A stretch of 26,898 nucleotides of DNA from Pelargonium cotyledonis (Eukaryota > Streptophyta > Magnoliopsida > Geraniales > Geraniaceae). Below are positions 8,660 through 17,861 of this stretch, one piece after another. The notes under the pieces were generated by a model that was not told the DNA's origin, made no database searches, and saw only the letters and a program-made list of their open reading frames with translations. The number at the start of each line of letters is the position of its first letter. Within the stretch, counting starts at the first letter, position 1. The stretch spans positions 1 through 26,898 of the forward strand of contig JAYMTA010000556.1 of the NCBI GenBank assembly GCA_036897625.1. The letters are read 5' to 3'. A program made the translations under genes and the position numbers.

Positions 8660-9334
8660 CAATTTTCTATCAATTTGCTCGCAATTTGCTTGCAAAATCC
8701 TCCCAATATTCATGTTTCCAATATTTATGTTGTATATGAGTCAAGGATGATGGTTGTGTCATATAAATCATGAATTAGGGAAGCAAGCTATGCTACATTT
8801 GTTTTGAAATCGATTGCTATATGTGAGCAGTTAGGGAGAAAGTAAGGGGGGGAGAAAACTTTTGCTCGTTGTTTGCTCACTAATTAGTGAGAAAGTTGTG
8901 AGCAATAATTTTCTCGCAATTTGTGAGAAACATTTTGCTCGCTAGCTAGTGAGCAAGTTGTGAGCAAACATTTGCTTTCAAAATGCTCGAAATATAGCGA
9001 GCTCATTTTCTCGCACATTTTGCTTGGTACTTGCTCATTATTTTCTTGCAAACTTGCGAGCAAAAAATTTGCTCACAACATGTTCACAAACTAGCCAGCA
9101 AGAATTTGCTCTCTAATTGCTCGCAATGTGCTCGAAACGAGCGAGCAAGTTTCTTCTCGCTAATTTCTCAATATTTGCGAGCAATTTCGCATAGCGAGCA
9201 AGTTGCGGGCTTGTTTTTAGTGAGCAACGGTTTGCTCACCGTTTGCACCTAAAATGCTCGCAACCAAATATTGCTTGCGAATTGCTCGCAAATTTTTAGC
9301 AAATTGATCGCAAAAGCTGTGTTTTTTGGTAGTG
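8660..9334. mobile_element. CACTA (En/Spm-type) transposon, right end with subterminal repeat array
   Basis: The stretch ends in TTTTTTGGTAGTG at 9334, whose reverse complement CACTACCAAAAAA is a canonical plant CACTA terminus. Inside it, from about 8677 and densely from 8863, the motif TTGCTCGCAA and its reverse complement TTGCGAGCAA recur in both orientations. By eye there are about eighteen exact TTGCTC or GAGCAA cores in 650 bp, often as inverted pairs with an 8-10 bp spacer (for example TTGCTCACTAATTAGTGAG). Arrays of this kind are the binding sites of the TNPA-like protein in CACTA subterminal regions. A 3-bp target duplication would be TTT (9335-9337), but the left end was not found, so the element is truncated or begins in unrecognised sequence. 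No transposase gene is seen. Confidence 0.8.
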
Positions 9335-9356
9335 TTTTTAATCTCTAGAGGGTTAT

Positions 9357-9371
9357 GCTAAAGTTTATGTT
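9357..9371. repeat. Left target-site duplication of the LINE
   Basis: GCTAAAGTTTATGTT occurs here and again at 10116-10130. This copy runs directly into a T-tract (9370-9379), the poly-A tail of the minus-strand LINE. Confidence 0.85.
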
Positions 9372-10115
9372 TTTTTTTTCTAATAAAGAACTTCATTAAA
9401 TATTGGAAAGGCTATAACATTGTTTAGATTATTACACACCCATTATTTTGATCTACTTATTCTATAAAGAGTAGCTTGGTGATGAGTACAAGCGACTAGG
9501 ATTCTTTTTACAAACAAAAACTTGCCATTGAAAGGGAAGCTGAAAACTATATGGGTGATATCTGCCATAGCCGCCATGCAGTTAGCCTGTCCAATACTGG
9601 AATCCTCCTCACGTTGAGTGATTGCCCTATGTAACAACAGACAATCTGTTAAAATACAGAAATTTGATAAATTATGAGTCATAATAAAGTTACATGCGTT
9701 AAGGATTGCTTGAGTTTATGCACTAAAGGCATTCAATGCTTCAGACGGACTACAAAACCTAGCTAAAGGCGTTCATCTTTTGTCTTAGAGTTCCCAACCA
9801 ATTCTTGACTGATTGTTTTTGAAGTATCCATCACAAATGATGAATAGATTGGCTTCTTCATATTGAAACAATTCTAGAAGATTCTCATAAGAAGGGGACC
9901 CTGTGCTCAGAGGTTGATACTGCAGACTGATACACTATCTTTCACCAAACAACTTACCAAAATCTTCAAATTTGCACAAGACAACACCTTTCTGACATTG
10001 AAAGACTCATCTGTAAAGAAACAATTGTTCACTTCCTTCCAAATTTTCCAGAAAATAGATGTGCTTTAATAAAAAAGGAAGATCTTTCTCTGATTGGCTC
10101 TACGGCTAAGGAATC
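9372..10115 (-). mobile_element. 5'-truncated L1-type LINE
   Basis: The element is bounded by 15-bp direct repeats (9357-9371 and 10116-10130). Read on the minus strand it ends in a poly-A tail (T-tract at 9370-9379) next to an AATAAA-like signal, and it contains the C-terminal part of an ORF2. Only about 745 bp remain, so it is 5'-truncated, as is usual for target-primed insertion. It sits inside a hAT transposase relic: the reading frame left of the insertion (GCTAAAGTTTATGTT) continues to the right of it. Confidence 0.85.
9443..10062 (-). pseudogene. LINE ORF2 C-terminus: zf-RVT end and RNase H-like domain
   Basis: Minus-strand reading from about 10062 gives IFWKIWKEVNNCFF, the IWKxRNxxxF block at the end of the zinc-binding region in plant non-LTR polymerases. 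CDGYFKNNQSRIGW then opens the RNase H-like (RVT_3) fold. Last come LSNFCILTDCLLLHRAI, with the central Asp, and DSSIG...MADI...SFPF as the final helix region. The last 79 codons (9682-9443) are one open frame. Upstream there are stops and at least two frameshifts. The protein would have reverse-transcribed and degraded the RNA strand of its own transcript. It is dead. Confidence 0.75.
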
Positions 10116-10130
10116 GCTAAAGTTTATGTT
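10116..10130. repeat. Right target-site duplication of the LINE
   Basis: GCTAAAGTTTATGTT, identical over 15 bases to 9357-9371. It is in frame with the hAT relic that follows, so it belongs to the target. Confidence 0.85.
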
Positions 10131-10510
10131 GATACTTGAATTTTTAATCAAGAAGTTAGTAGTGATAAGTTAGTAAGAATGGTGGATGTTGATGAACTCC
10201 CCTTTAGCCATGTTGAAAGGCACGGTTTAGGAATTTTGTGAATAACTTGTGTCTAGGATCACATCTGCTAGAGATGTGTATTCTCTATATGTGAATGAGT
10301 TGCATATGTTAAAAACTGTCTCCAAGAACAGTTGTCAAAGAATATGCTTAACAACATATACTTGGACATTTGTTCAACAAATTAATTATATGGTTTTAAC
10401 TACTCATTTTATTGATGAACGATGGTTTTTACATTAAAAAAATCAATTTTTGCATTATCGCTTCACATAAGGGGGAAGATATTGGAAAAAGTGTTGAAAA
10501 TGCATTATTG
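10131..10510 (+). pseudogene. hAT transposase relic (RICESLEEPER/Ac-like)
   Basis: The readable order is FNQEVSSDKLVRMVDVDELP, FSHVERHG (family: IVDELPFxxVExxGF), then after a +1 shift SRITSARDVYSLYVNE and RICLTTYTWTFVQQINYMVL with THFIDERWFLH. After another shift near 10438 come NFCIIASHKGEDIGKSVENA and LL, breaking off at about 10510. The LTTDTWTS...YMxLTxHFID block is the hallmark of plant hAT transposases with BED fingers and contains the first catalytic Asp position, here Tyr in TTYTW. The N-terminal BED finger and the C-terminal dimerisation region are absent. The left side is interrupted by the LINE and the right side meets a copia relic without a gap. Confidence 0.85.
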
Positions 10511-11960
10511 ATCTCTAGGCGACTGCACTGCCATCAATAGTTAATACATAACCAGAGCAACCGTAAATCTAAGAGTTACTGACAATCCAACTTGCATCAT
10601 TGTACCCTTTTAATACAATGGGGAATTTTTAAAAATGCAGCCTAAGGGAAAAAGTTCCTTTAAGATATTTTAGGACACTCTCAAGAGTTAACCAGTGAGT
10701 CCTATTTGGACTATTATTGTATCTCCTTAACTTGGGGACTGAGAAAGAAATATCAGGTCTACAATAGTTCGCAAGATACATTAGACTTCAAATTATTTGA
10801 GAATATCTCAATTGAGATACCTGAACACAAGGGTTATAAGAAGTTTTAGCGGTTTTACAATTCTTATAGCTGATTTTTTCAATTAAACTTTCAGTATAAT
10901 GAGATTGTGATAAAGTTATGCCTTTAGCCGATCTAATCAACTGTAGACCTACAATCGCCTTTACTTCTCCCATATCCTTCTTTTCAAACTTACTACTTAA
11001 GAAAGCTTTCGTCTAAGATATGATCTCAACGTTAGATCCAAACAATAGATTATCATCCACATAAAGGCACAACACAATATAAGCATTACTATTCACCTTG
11101 TAATAAACACACTTTTCAATTTAGCACATCGAAAACCCAAATGAATGAATCATATCATTAAATTTATTGTGCCATTTCTTTGGGGATTTTTTCATTCCGT
11201 AGAGAGACTTAACAAGTTTACATACATTGCCTTTATTACCTGATGCTACAAATCCTTCTGTTTGATCCATGTATACTTCCTTTTCAAACTCCCCTTTAAG
11301 GCAAGTCGTCTTTACATCCATTTGATAGATGACAAGGTCATACATAGAAGCTAATTCCAAAAGCATCATGATCGTAGTCATGCGAGCAATGGAGGAATAG
11401 GTATCAAAATAATATTTTCCATTGATATGTTTGAATCCCAACAAGTCGTGCTTTGAATTTATCAACAGTTCCATCTGGTCTCAGTTTCTTCTTGAAGATC
11501 CATTTGTAGCCAATCATTAAGCAACTAGGAGGTAGTTCGACCAACTCCCATGTCCAGTTAAAAAAATGGTGTTCATCTCACTTTTTCTAGCATTCTTCCA
11601 CTAGTTAGCTTCGGGTAAAACCATAGCATAGTTGAAGGTTGTAGGATCACCCTCGATGTTGTAAGTGAGAAAATCACATCCAAAGTCCTAGGTGGTCCTA
11701 AATCTTTTGCTTCTCCTTGTTTTATCTTTCTCCTAAGGGTTAAGAAACCCAGGAATACAACTGCTGGGACCAACACCCACATATGTTGTAATTACTAAAG
11801 GTTCTAGAATCATATCAGATGTTGGTGGAGCTTGTGAAGGTACTATAGTCTCCATAAGGAATACGTCTTCAAAGAAAGTAGTGTCACATTACTCAACTAT
11901 TTTATTAACATCTACACCCGAAATCATAGATTTTACAAATAAGAATATTAGAGCGTACGT
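10511..11960 (-). pseudogene. Ty1/copia integrase-RT linker, RT and RNase H start, decayed
   Basis: Minus-strand reading from 11960 shows a linker with GDPTTFNYAMVLPEAN, then WELVELPPSCLMIGYKWIFK (start of RT). A 117-codon open frame (11474-11121) follows, with YFDTYSSIARMTTIMMLLEL, YQMDVKTTCLKGEFEKEVYM and KLVKSLYGMKKSPKKWHNKF. The catalytic YVDD is at 11063-11052. MGEVKAIVGLQLIRSAKGIT and LSQSHYTESLIEKI follow at 10973-10788, then YLANYCRPDISFSV, EHW-type block and LKGYNDASW of RNase H. It stops abruptly at 10511 just after the IDGSAVA block. Most stops are single-base changes. Wording fits the Tork group. No LTR was found. Confidence 0.9.
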
Positions 11961-12264
11961 GATTTCTACTAGTGTGAGTCCAAAAAGTATACCGTGGTAA
12001 GTTTTGGGTTTATCGTATCCACAAGGAACAATGGCGGTTTGAGAGTTTGACTAAATTGCAACTATTTAAACTAGGTAAAACGTCTCTAGAGGTCCTTGAA
12101 ATATCTCATTTGTTCTATTAGGGTCCTTATACTTTACTTTGTTCTTGCTAGGTCAAAATATCACTAATTTTGTTCCCCCGATGTCAATTCCGTTAAGTCA
12201 CTAATTGAAAATGTGTGTTTACTATTTTAACCTTTAAACTTTTCAATTTTTTTTAATGTTTTTA
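11961..12264. other. Non-coding stretch with retroelement-like wording
   Basis: TTTTGGGTTTATCGTATCCA near 12003 is a phrase I associate with dispersed plant LTR elements. From 12085 on there is wording of the 'AGGGTCCTTATACTTTA' type and TCCGTTAAGTCA, seen near ends of plant DNA transposons. I found no matching inverted end, so no element is called. Confidence 0.35.
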
Positions 12265-12290
12265 CTCTCTCTCTCTCTCTCTCTCTCTCT
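12265..12290. repeat. (CT)13 microsatellite
   Basis: Uninterrupted CT dinucleotides. Confidence 0.95.
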
Positions 12291-14210
12291 ACTATAAACA
12301 GTGATGGGTGATCTTCTCTCCTTCGCCGGCAATCTCGACCTAGTTGGAATCTCCAAAATTTTGAATTTTTTTATCAAGTATTAGTTTTGAAGTTTAAATT
12401 TATGTGGGTTGGTGTTAAATGTGATTTTAGCATAGAGAGTTTTGATGGGTCATTGACATCTATCTTTTATCTTTTAATATCAAATGGAAAATTTTAGTGA
12501 TTGCAATAGTACATATATCTTAACGGTCACGAACTTGATGTGAGGGGATCGGAGAGGAGGAACCGACAAGTGCCGATCACAATGATAAGGATCACAACAT
12601 CCATGATGGTCGACCAAAGCGGTCGTAATCGGGGTTTTCAAGCAATTTGGGGCTTGTTCTTGTTGTTCCGATGCAATTGATTGTTTCTATGCCTCGCTTT
12701 GGCACACGAATCTATCAAGCTCACCATGATAGTCATCATCGTCGTCTTCAATGCCCTTCCCTCTCTCTCCATTAAAAATTTAACCTAAAGATTATGGCCT
12801 CAATTTCTCAACCCCGAAGCTCTCAACGAAACAGTCCTGCTGCAAGAAGGTTGGAGGTGATTGCAACTACCATGAAAGCCACTTACTTTGTTTTGTGCAG
12901 GCTGAACAAAAAAAATTGTGGGAACCAGGCTTCAATTGGCGACTTGGTTAGCCAATGGTCCGATCAGAATCAGATATTATTTCCATATCCCACCACCCAC
13001 ATCAAACTATCAGACCCTGCAATATCCAAAAAAATCCAATAGTTTTTTAAATCCAATAAGCTCCAAATGACTGGAGACGGATTTGAGGCATATGTAGTTC
13101 TTGTGTTGACCAAGATGACGGATCCCAACCATATTTCGCACAAATAATATTCTTCTAAAGAGAACTTTGAAATACTAACAGTGGCAAGATGTAGTGCCCA
13201 AATCCCCACCCCGCCATGAATTCTCTTCAAAGTCACAGATGACCATCAAACCTTGCAAAAATCGTGAGAGGATGTGGAGGTTGCCCAAAGAAAACGACGA
13301 TAAATCAATTCAAGAATTGAAATTATCTTCTTTTGGGGCTTTTAACAATGCCATATAAAATAAAGGTAGTGAAGTAAGATCAAATCAGTAAAATACAACC
13401 AAAAAATTGAACCAAAAAATGGTTTGGATAGTCGCGGAAGAAGCCCGGAACCTACTGTCGTTGATGGACAGTGGAGCAGATCAAGAGAGAAAAGGGATCG
13501 CCGTCGTGGTCCGTCTCCATCACTGAATCTAACGAACCTAAGTAAGTAGGGCTTATCGAGGTCACGCCGTCGACGCCGAAGATTAGAAGCCCAATACCAT
13601 CATAGAAGATAAAGCCCAACACGACTGAATTTGCTCGTGGTCGGAGTAGAGACCATTATCGTTTCTAGAGCTCACGAGGATGACTATGACCAGATGGAGC
13701 TAACTATGTGTGCTAGAGAATCCACCACACTAGAACTGAGACCACGCCAATGGAAAAAGATGACGCCACCACCATCCCAGGCGAGCTTCTCGCCATCGAG
13801 CATTGTGCTCCATAGCCGCCATAGTGACCAGACCGAGACCACGCCACCGGAGCAAGTTTTTTCCTTTGTCGTTGCTTCGTGATGTCATTGGTGTTGGATT
13901 CGTTGCGGCCGGAGCCATTGCCGTCGTTGGAAAGCAAGAGGATAATATGACAAAGAGAAAAAGTGGGTAGGGGTATCAGATGCATTATAGTTTGATTTTT
14001 TCATTTAAAGTTGACTATGGGTTTATTTGGATGTAGTTTTATTTGAGTTAGGAAGGTATTTTAGAATTTTCATTTTAAACTTACAGTGTTATTATAACAA
14101 AAAGTGAAATGGTTAGTTAATAGGGGTTGTCTGTCAAGCACAAAACTTCATGAGGGGGGCTGTGTGTTTTAAGTGTATTATTCATTAGGGCATAGTGTAA
14201 TATATCCCTT
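12291..14210. other. Non-coding stretch with GC-rich patches, possibly transposon interior
   Basis: GC-rich islands at 12310-12660, 13430-13600 and 13640-13930 contain words such as CGCCGGCAATCTCGACC and CGCCGTCGACGCCG, alternating with AT-rich tracts. Frames at 12794-13042 (+), 13236-12970 (-), 13631-13882 (+) and 13985-13713 (-) are open but overlap and resemble nothing known. The right edge near 14155-14210 (GGGGGGCTGTGTG; GGGCATAGTGTAATATATCC) looks like a plant DNA-transposon end. I could not match it to the left part, so a gene-capturing element is possible but unproven. Confidence 0.35.
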
Positions 14211-14934
14211 TTTTATTCTCACCAATGCAACATGTTATAATAGGTGGAAAGCTGTCACGTATGCCGACAAATTGCCACATCATCATTTATGAGTTAAATG
14301 ATTTTGTCTCCCTAAACTCGACGAAATTTTGACTTTAGCCCTTAATCCCAAGTTTTATTTTTATTGACCCTTGGAATCTTGTTTTTTTTATTCTCACCAT
14401 GTGGTTGGTTGTAAATCTTCACATTTATTCGGTGCAATGTAGCATTTTTTTTAAAAAAAATTTAGCATTCCAAGTCAACTTGTCAATATTTTTATAACAA
14501 AAAAACATACTCTAACCCGGTGGACTTAAATCATCAACACCGTTTGATAAAAAACTTAAAATTGAATTCAAAAATCAATTTCTCTTAGAATCTTTTTTAT
14601 ATATTTTTTAATTCAATTATCAATTAAAATATTGAAATTGATGGAATTTTTTCATCTTAAAGATATACAATATTTTTTTAGTATGTGATGGTACTCTAAA
14701 AATCAAAAAATTTATGGCAAACAAAAAACATGGCACGTCCCACCTGAGTGCCACGTCACAACCACATTATGAAGACGGGTTTGCATACTTTCTCCTAGCC
14801 CATGACCCATGGACTCATGCCCGGACCGTAGCTCTGCGGACTTGTCCTCAAACCGTAGTGTCACAGACTCGCCCCCAACCTTTTCACTCGACCTCGTCCA
14901 AAATCAAAGGTCGTAGCGCTTAAGAGAACCATTA
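14211..14934. other. Non-coding stretch
   Basis: AT-rich with poly-T tracts. It holds phrases of the kind TTGACTTTAGCCCTTAATCC seen in plant transposon ends. A more GC-rich patch at 14730-14920 carries a 69-codon + frame (14714-14923) without recognisable features. I see nothing further to annotate. Confidence 0.3.
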
Positions 14935-15545
14935 GATAAGAGTGTATGTCTACCAATCCATTTCGACATAACAATAACATGAGTCTAAATTCAAAGTGCC
15001 AATAGAGCGAACATCAAGGAGATAACTCATTAACAATGAAAGTTTTTATGTGATGATCACAAAGGGCTTGAATGTAAGAATAAGGTAGGGAAGTGTAGGA
15101 GACAGAAAAAGTAAAGAGAATAAATATGAGTTTAAGTTTAAAAATATAGTGTTTGATATATATTGGTGAGAAGTAGTAGTACCAGGAGGAGGAGGTAAGT
15201 AAAAAGGGGGAGGAGGAGGAACATCAAAGGGGATAGATTCATCCGGTATAAAAAAAATCTAAACACTGAGAGAAAGAGAGAAAATCATAAGACGATAAAA
15301 AATAGGGTAAGAGATAAGAAGAGTAAGAAAATAAAAACTTATATAAAACAAACATGGCGAGAGATAATATTATTTGAAGAAAAATCAAAACTACCATGAC
15401 CATGATGTTTAGAAAGATACCCTAAGAAAAGACATTCATTAGATCGAGGAAGTAAATTGTGTGAAGTAGTGGAGAAAAGATAGGGATAAACATAAACAAC
15501 CAAAAACTTGTTTATTGAGGCTGGTCCTTGCTTTTTTTCAATAAT
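14935..15545 (-). pseudogene. Ty1/copia integrase C-terminus and Pro-rich linker, second copy
   Basis: Minus-strand reading from 15545 gives VFGCLCLSLSFLHYF, then ECLFLGYLSKHHGHGSFDFS and NNIISRHVCF. This is the conserved FGCLCYP...FLGY...KGY...ISRHVxF block at the end of copia integrase. After a gap it continues with PDESIPFDVPPPPPFYLPPP, a proline-rich linker typical of the segment before RT. RT itself is not present to the left. This is a different element from the copia relic at 10511-11960, which covers mostly RT. Numerous stops; dead. Confidence 0.75.
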
Positions 15546-15769
15546 ATCCTACAAAACAAAGTCTCATCTCTCTCTCTCTCGAAGACCCCTCTAATGCTAA
15601 AGCTAGTTAATTATCATAGAGGGATGATATTTTTAGAAAAGTGTGTTTAGATTACCTCATTTTGTTATGATCTTACAATTCTTAAATATGAGAATGATTA
15701 ATGTTCTTCTTACCTGAATTTGGGTCTATATTTTACTCTTGCAATGTGGGCCTAATCGAACCTAGCAGA

Positions 15770-16355
15770 CCTAACAGTTACCTTGAATGTATTGTTGCCA
15801 TGACTGTTGGTCATTTGGTCACAAAGTCAACTAGAACTTGCTCATTTGTTGGAGTCACTAATTACTAAGGACTATGATGTTGTGGGTGGAGAAGTATTGC
15901 CGAAGTCGCTTAGATTTGGCATATGGGGGCAAAAGCTAGCTCATTGATGTCAGAGAATCCTTTCTTCAGCCCACTCTAGAATGTGTTATTGAAGTAGATT
16001 TGATGTTCAGTAGCTTTCCTTTCATTGACCAATAGTGCAGTGATTTCTTTCTCTACCACAACGAGGTAAATGAATAGTTTTTGCCTTGGTTGTGCTTGAC
16101 CATCAATGATGGGGGAGCTGAGATAATTCTTAAGTTCACGGAAGTCTTTTTCAGACTCTCCCGAACAAGTGAACTTGCTTCTTTGGTATATGAACTTTTA
16201 GAACGGGAGACAACATTCGACCATGTTAGATAGAATACTAAGGATGATCAAGCATTTTCTAAGCTTTTAGAACTTCTTGACACTTTTCGATTACATATCT
16301 ATTATGATACGTACTTTCTCCAAATTTAACTTAATTCTTCTTTGAATGATCAAAA
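15770..16355 (-). pseudogene. Ty3/gypsy Tat-lineage RT C-terminus and RNase H, left part of an interrupted element
   Basis: Reading down from 16355 on the minus strand: KLNLEKVRIIIDM (family: ANPEKIxAI), SVKKF*KLRKCLIILSI, ECCLPF*K, then ESEKDFRELKNYLSSPP, LFIYLVVVEKEITALLVNER (RNase H start) and NEQVLVDFVTK (family: GQALADFV). This order is that of Tat pol. The coding signal runs up to within ten bases of the MULE left end at 16363, and the more N-terminal RT part lies beyond the MULE at 17862-18130. Stops at several Gln or Phe positions show decay. The integrase that should follow on the left is not found. Confidence 0.8.
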
Positions 16356-16362
16356 ATTCTTT

Positions 16363-16488
16363 GGAAAATTACACATATTTATTATGTACTATATGGGTAT
16401 TATACATTGATTCTCTCAACTTTAGTTTGTACCTATTTTGCTACCTTGTACTATATCACATAAGTTTCCGTCCAATTTTTCCGTCAAA
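16363..16488 (+). repeat. Left terminal inverted repeat of the MULE
   Basis: About 126 bp, matching the reverse complement of 17589-17714 at roughly 80 percent by eye. The longest shared block is CACATAAGTTTCCGTCCAAT. Confidence 0.8.
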
Positions 16489-17047
16489 GTTAACGGAATA
16501 TTCCAAAATTTCAATCATGTGCCCAGCACATGACCAATATTTTTTTGAAATACCAAATTTTCCCTTCATTCTACTACCCTTCTTTTTCATCAAGAACTTG
16601 TACATCATGTTTCACCAGAAAATTCATAGTTTCGCCAGAAAATTCAAATAGTTGCCCGAAAATTCAAATCGTTGCTATAGTATTACAAAACTCACCGGAA
16701 AAATCATAAAATCGCTGGAAACACCACAAAAATCGCCGAAATCATCAAAATTTTGCCGGAAAACATACAATCTAACCAATCAAATGAACGAAACCAATTT
16801 TTAATTACTCAAAACAATTTTACATTTGAAATTATTAAACCAATCAAATTATTAAACCAATTTCAACCTATTAAAAAAAACAATCTAAACCAATGGCTCA
16901 CGGCCCCAGCTTGGAGATAGCTCGCCGGCAAGATTCCGGCAAGGGTAGAAGACGGCGATGACGACAGCTTGACTCCGACAAAGATGGAAGGCGGCGAGCT
17001 TCCTCGGTGACAGTGGACGACGGTGAACTCGCGAGCTTCCTCGGTGA

Positions 17048-17533
17048 CTAGTTCTGGTTCTCTTCAAGATTCATGGCCATGAATCTCGCCTCTGGTGAGT
17101 TCCGTGGAGATCGGAGGGACAGTCGAGTTCCAAAGATGGAGTCGCCAGCGAGTTCCGTCGAGATCAGAGGGATAGAAGCTCGGCGAGGCGGAGTTGCAGA
17201 AGTGGGAGTTGCAGATCTAGATGAGCGAGAAAGGCGAGGACACCGACTATTGAGTTTGGGCGAGGACGCCGGAACTGGAACTCGTGGCCGCCGGAATTGT
17301 GAGCTGGTCGCCAGATCTCGAAATTGATGAGCTCTTGCTCGAGCTCCGTCCGTCGCTCCGATCTGGATTAGCAAGCTCATTGCCGGCAATTTCCGGCGAG
17401 GACGGTGAGTTTCGGCGACGACGAAGAGGACGTCCTCGACGAGCTCCAAGACCAGAACGTTGGTCGATCTGTTTTTGTTTTTGTTTTTGTTTTTTTTAAA
17501 TTTTTTTAATGTCTTAAAGGTCTGTTTTGGCAT
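17048..17533 (-). CDS. 161-codon open frame in the MULE cargo, unidentified
   Basis: This minus-strand frame from ATG at 17533 is the longest in the cargo and covers most of the GC-rich core. The start is Lys/Asn-rich because of a TTTTTG tract; the rest is rich in Arg, Ser, Pro and Ala (RRPRVPVPASSPKLNS). Two + frames overlap it (17073-17327 and 17284-17499), so openness may only reflect the GC-rich composition. No motif is recognised. It could be a captured fragment of a host 5' exon, or chance. Confidence 0.15.
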   Translation of the reverse strand: MPKQTFKTLKKFKKNKNKNKNRSTNVLVLELVEDVLFVVAETHRPRRKLPAMSLLIQIGATDGARARAHQFRDLATSSQFRRPRVPVPASSPKLNSRCPRLSRSSRSATPTSATPPRRASIPLISTELAGDSIFGTRLSLRSPRNSPEARFMAMNLEENQN

Positions 17534-17588
17534 GGTACGTTTTTTAATTAGAAGAGTATTTGGATCATTTTATCACAATAAATGGAAA

Positions 17589-17714
17589 TTTGGATGAAAA
17601 ATTGGACGGAAACTTATGTGACATAGTACAGGGTAGCCGATAGTTACAATTTAAAATTGAGGGAATCAACGTGTAATATCCATATAGTACAGGGTAGGTA
17701 TGTGTAATTTTTCC
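17589..17714 (-). repeat. Right terminal inverted repeat of the MULE
   Basis: Inverted partner of 16363-16488. Read inward it begins GGAAAAATTACACATACC and shares GTTGATTCCCTCAA-like and CACATAAGTTTCCGTCC blocks with the left end. Confidence 0.8.
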
Positions 17715-17726
17715 TAAATTCTACCA

Positions 17727-17835
17727 TCTTTTTGGCTTGGAACTCGTTAAGAACACACATCTCTATGTGGGAAGTCGTGGACTCAAATCCCATTGCGGTA
17801 GGTGGGGTGGGGTGGGGTTTGAAGGGGAGAGCTAC
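17727..17835 (+). mobile_element. tRNA-derived SINE fragment
   Basis: The layout follows the SINE at 26229-26420 read on its own strand. There is an A-box-like TTGGCTTGGAACTCGTTAAG, a B-box-like GTGGACTCAAATCCC about 45 bp on, then a GGGTGGGGTTTGAAGGGG block matching GGGGTGGGGTTTAGGGTG of the other copy. The tail is missing. It begins directly after the MULE right end and its target-duplication bases, in the gap of the Tat RT. Confidence 0.55.
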
Positions 17836-17861
17836 CTCTTATTGTATAGTTCAACTAGTTT

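Larger units (their letters stand above)
16363..17714. mobile_element. Non-autonomous Mutator-like element with GC-rich cargo
   Basis: The element is 1352 bp long. Its ends, GGAAAATTACACATA at 16363 and the complement of GGAAAAATTACACATA at 17714, start terminal inverted repeats of about 126 bp. Flanking bases share the core AAATTCT (near 16354-16360 and 17716-17722); a 9-bp window agrees at 7 positions, as expected for an aged MULE target duplication. The middle is AT-rich on the left (16490-16890) and clearly GC-rich from about 16895 to 17465, with CGCCGG words. No transposase is encoded. It lies within the RT of the minus-strand Tat relic, so it is younger than that element. A GC-rich core between long AT-rich terminal repeats is the pattern of a Pack-MULE, though no host gene is identified. 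Confidence 0.8.

Noticed and set aside
9031-9252. 73-codon + frame in the CACTA subterminal array
   Set aside because: It reads through the TTGCTCGCAA array; the repeated Cys/Ser/Gln text comes from the motif, not from a protein.
8311-9334. CRISPR-like array
   Set aside because: Repeats are irregular in spacing and orientation and lie in plant nuclear DNA; no cas genes.
12085-14210. A second large MULE with GC-rich interior
   Set aside because: The left and right wording suggests transposon ends, but I could not align them as inverted repeats or find target duplications.
16346-16651. 101-codon + frame
   Set aside because: It starts at the MULE left border and covers its terminal inverted repeat, which is non-coding.
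17760-17795. Functional tRNA gene
   Set aside because: Only degenerate A- and B-box-like words are present, with no cloverleaf; it is better explained as a SINE fragment.
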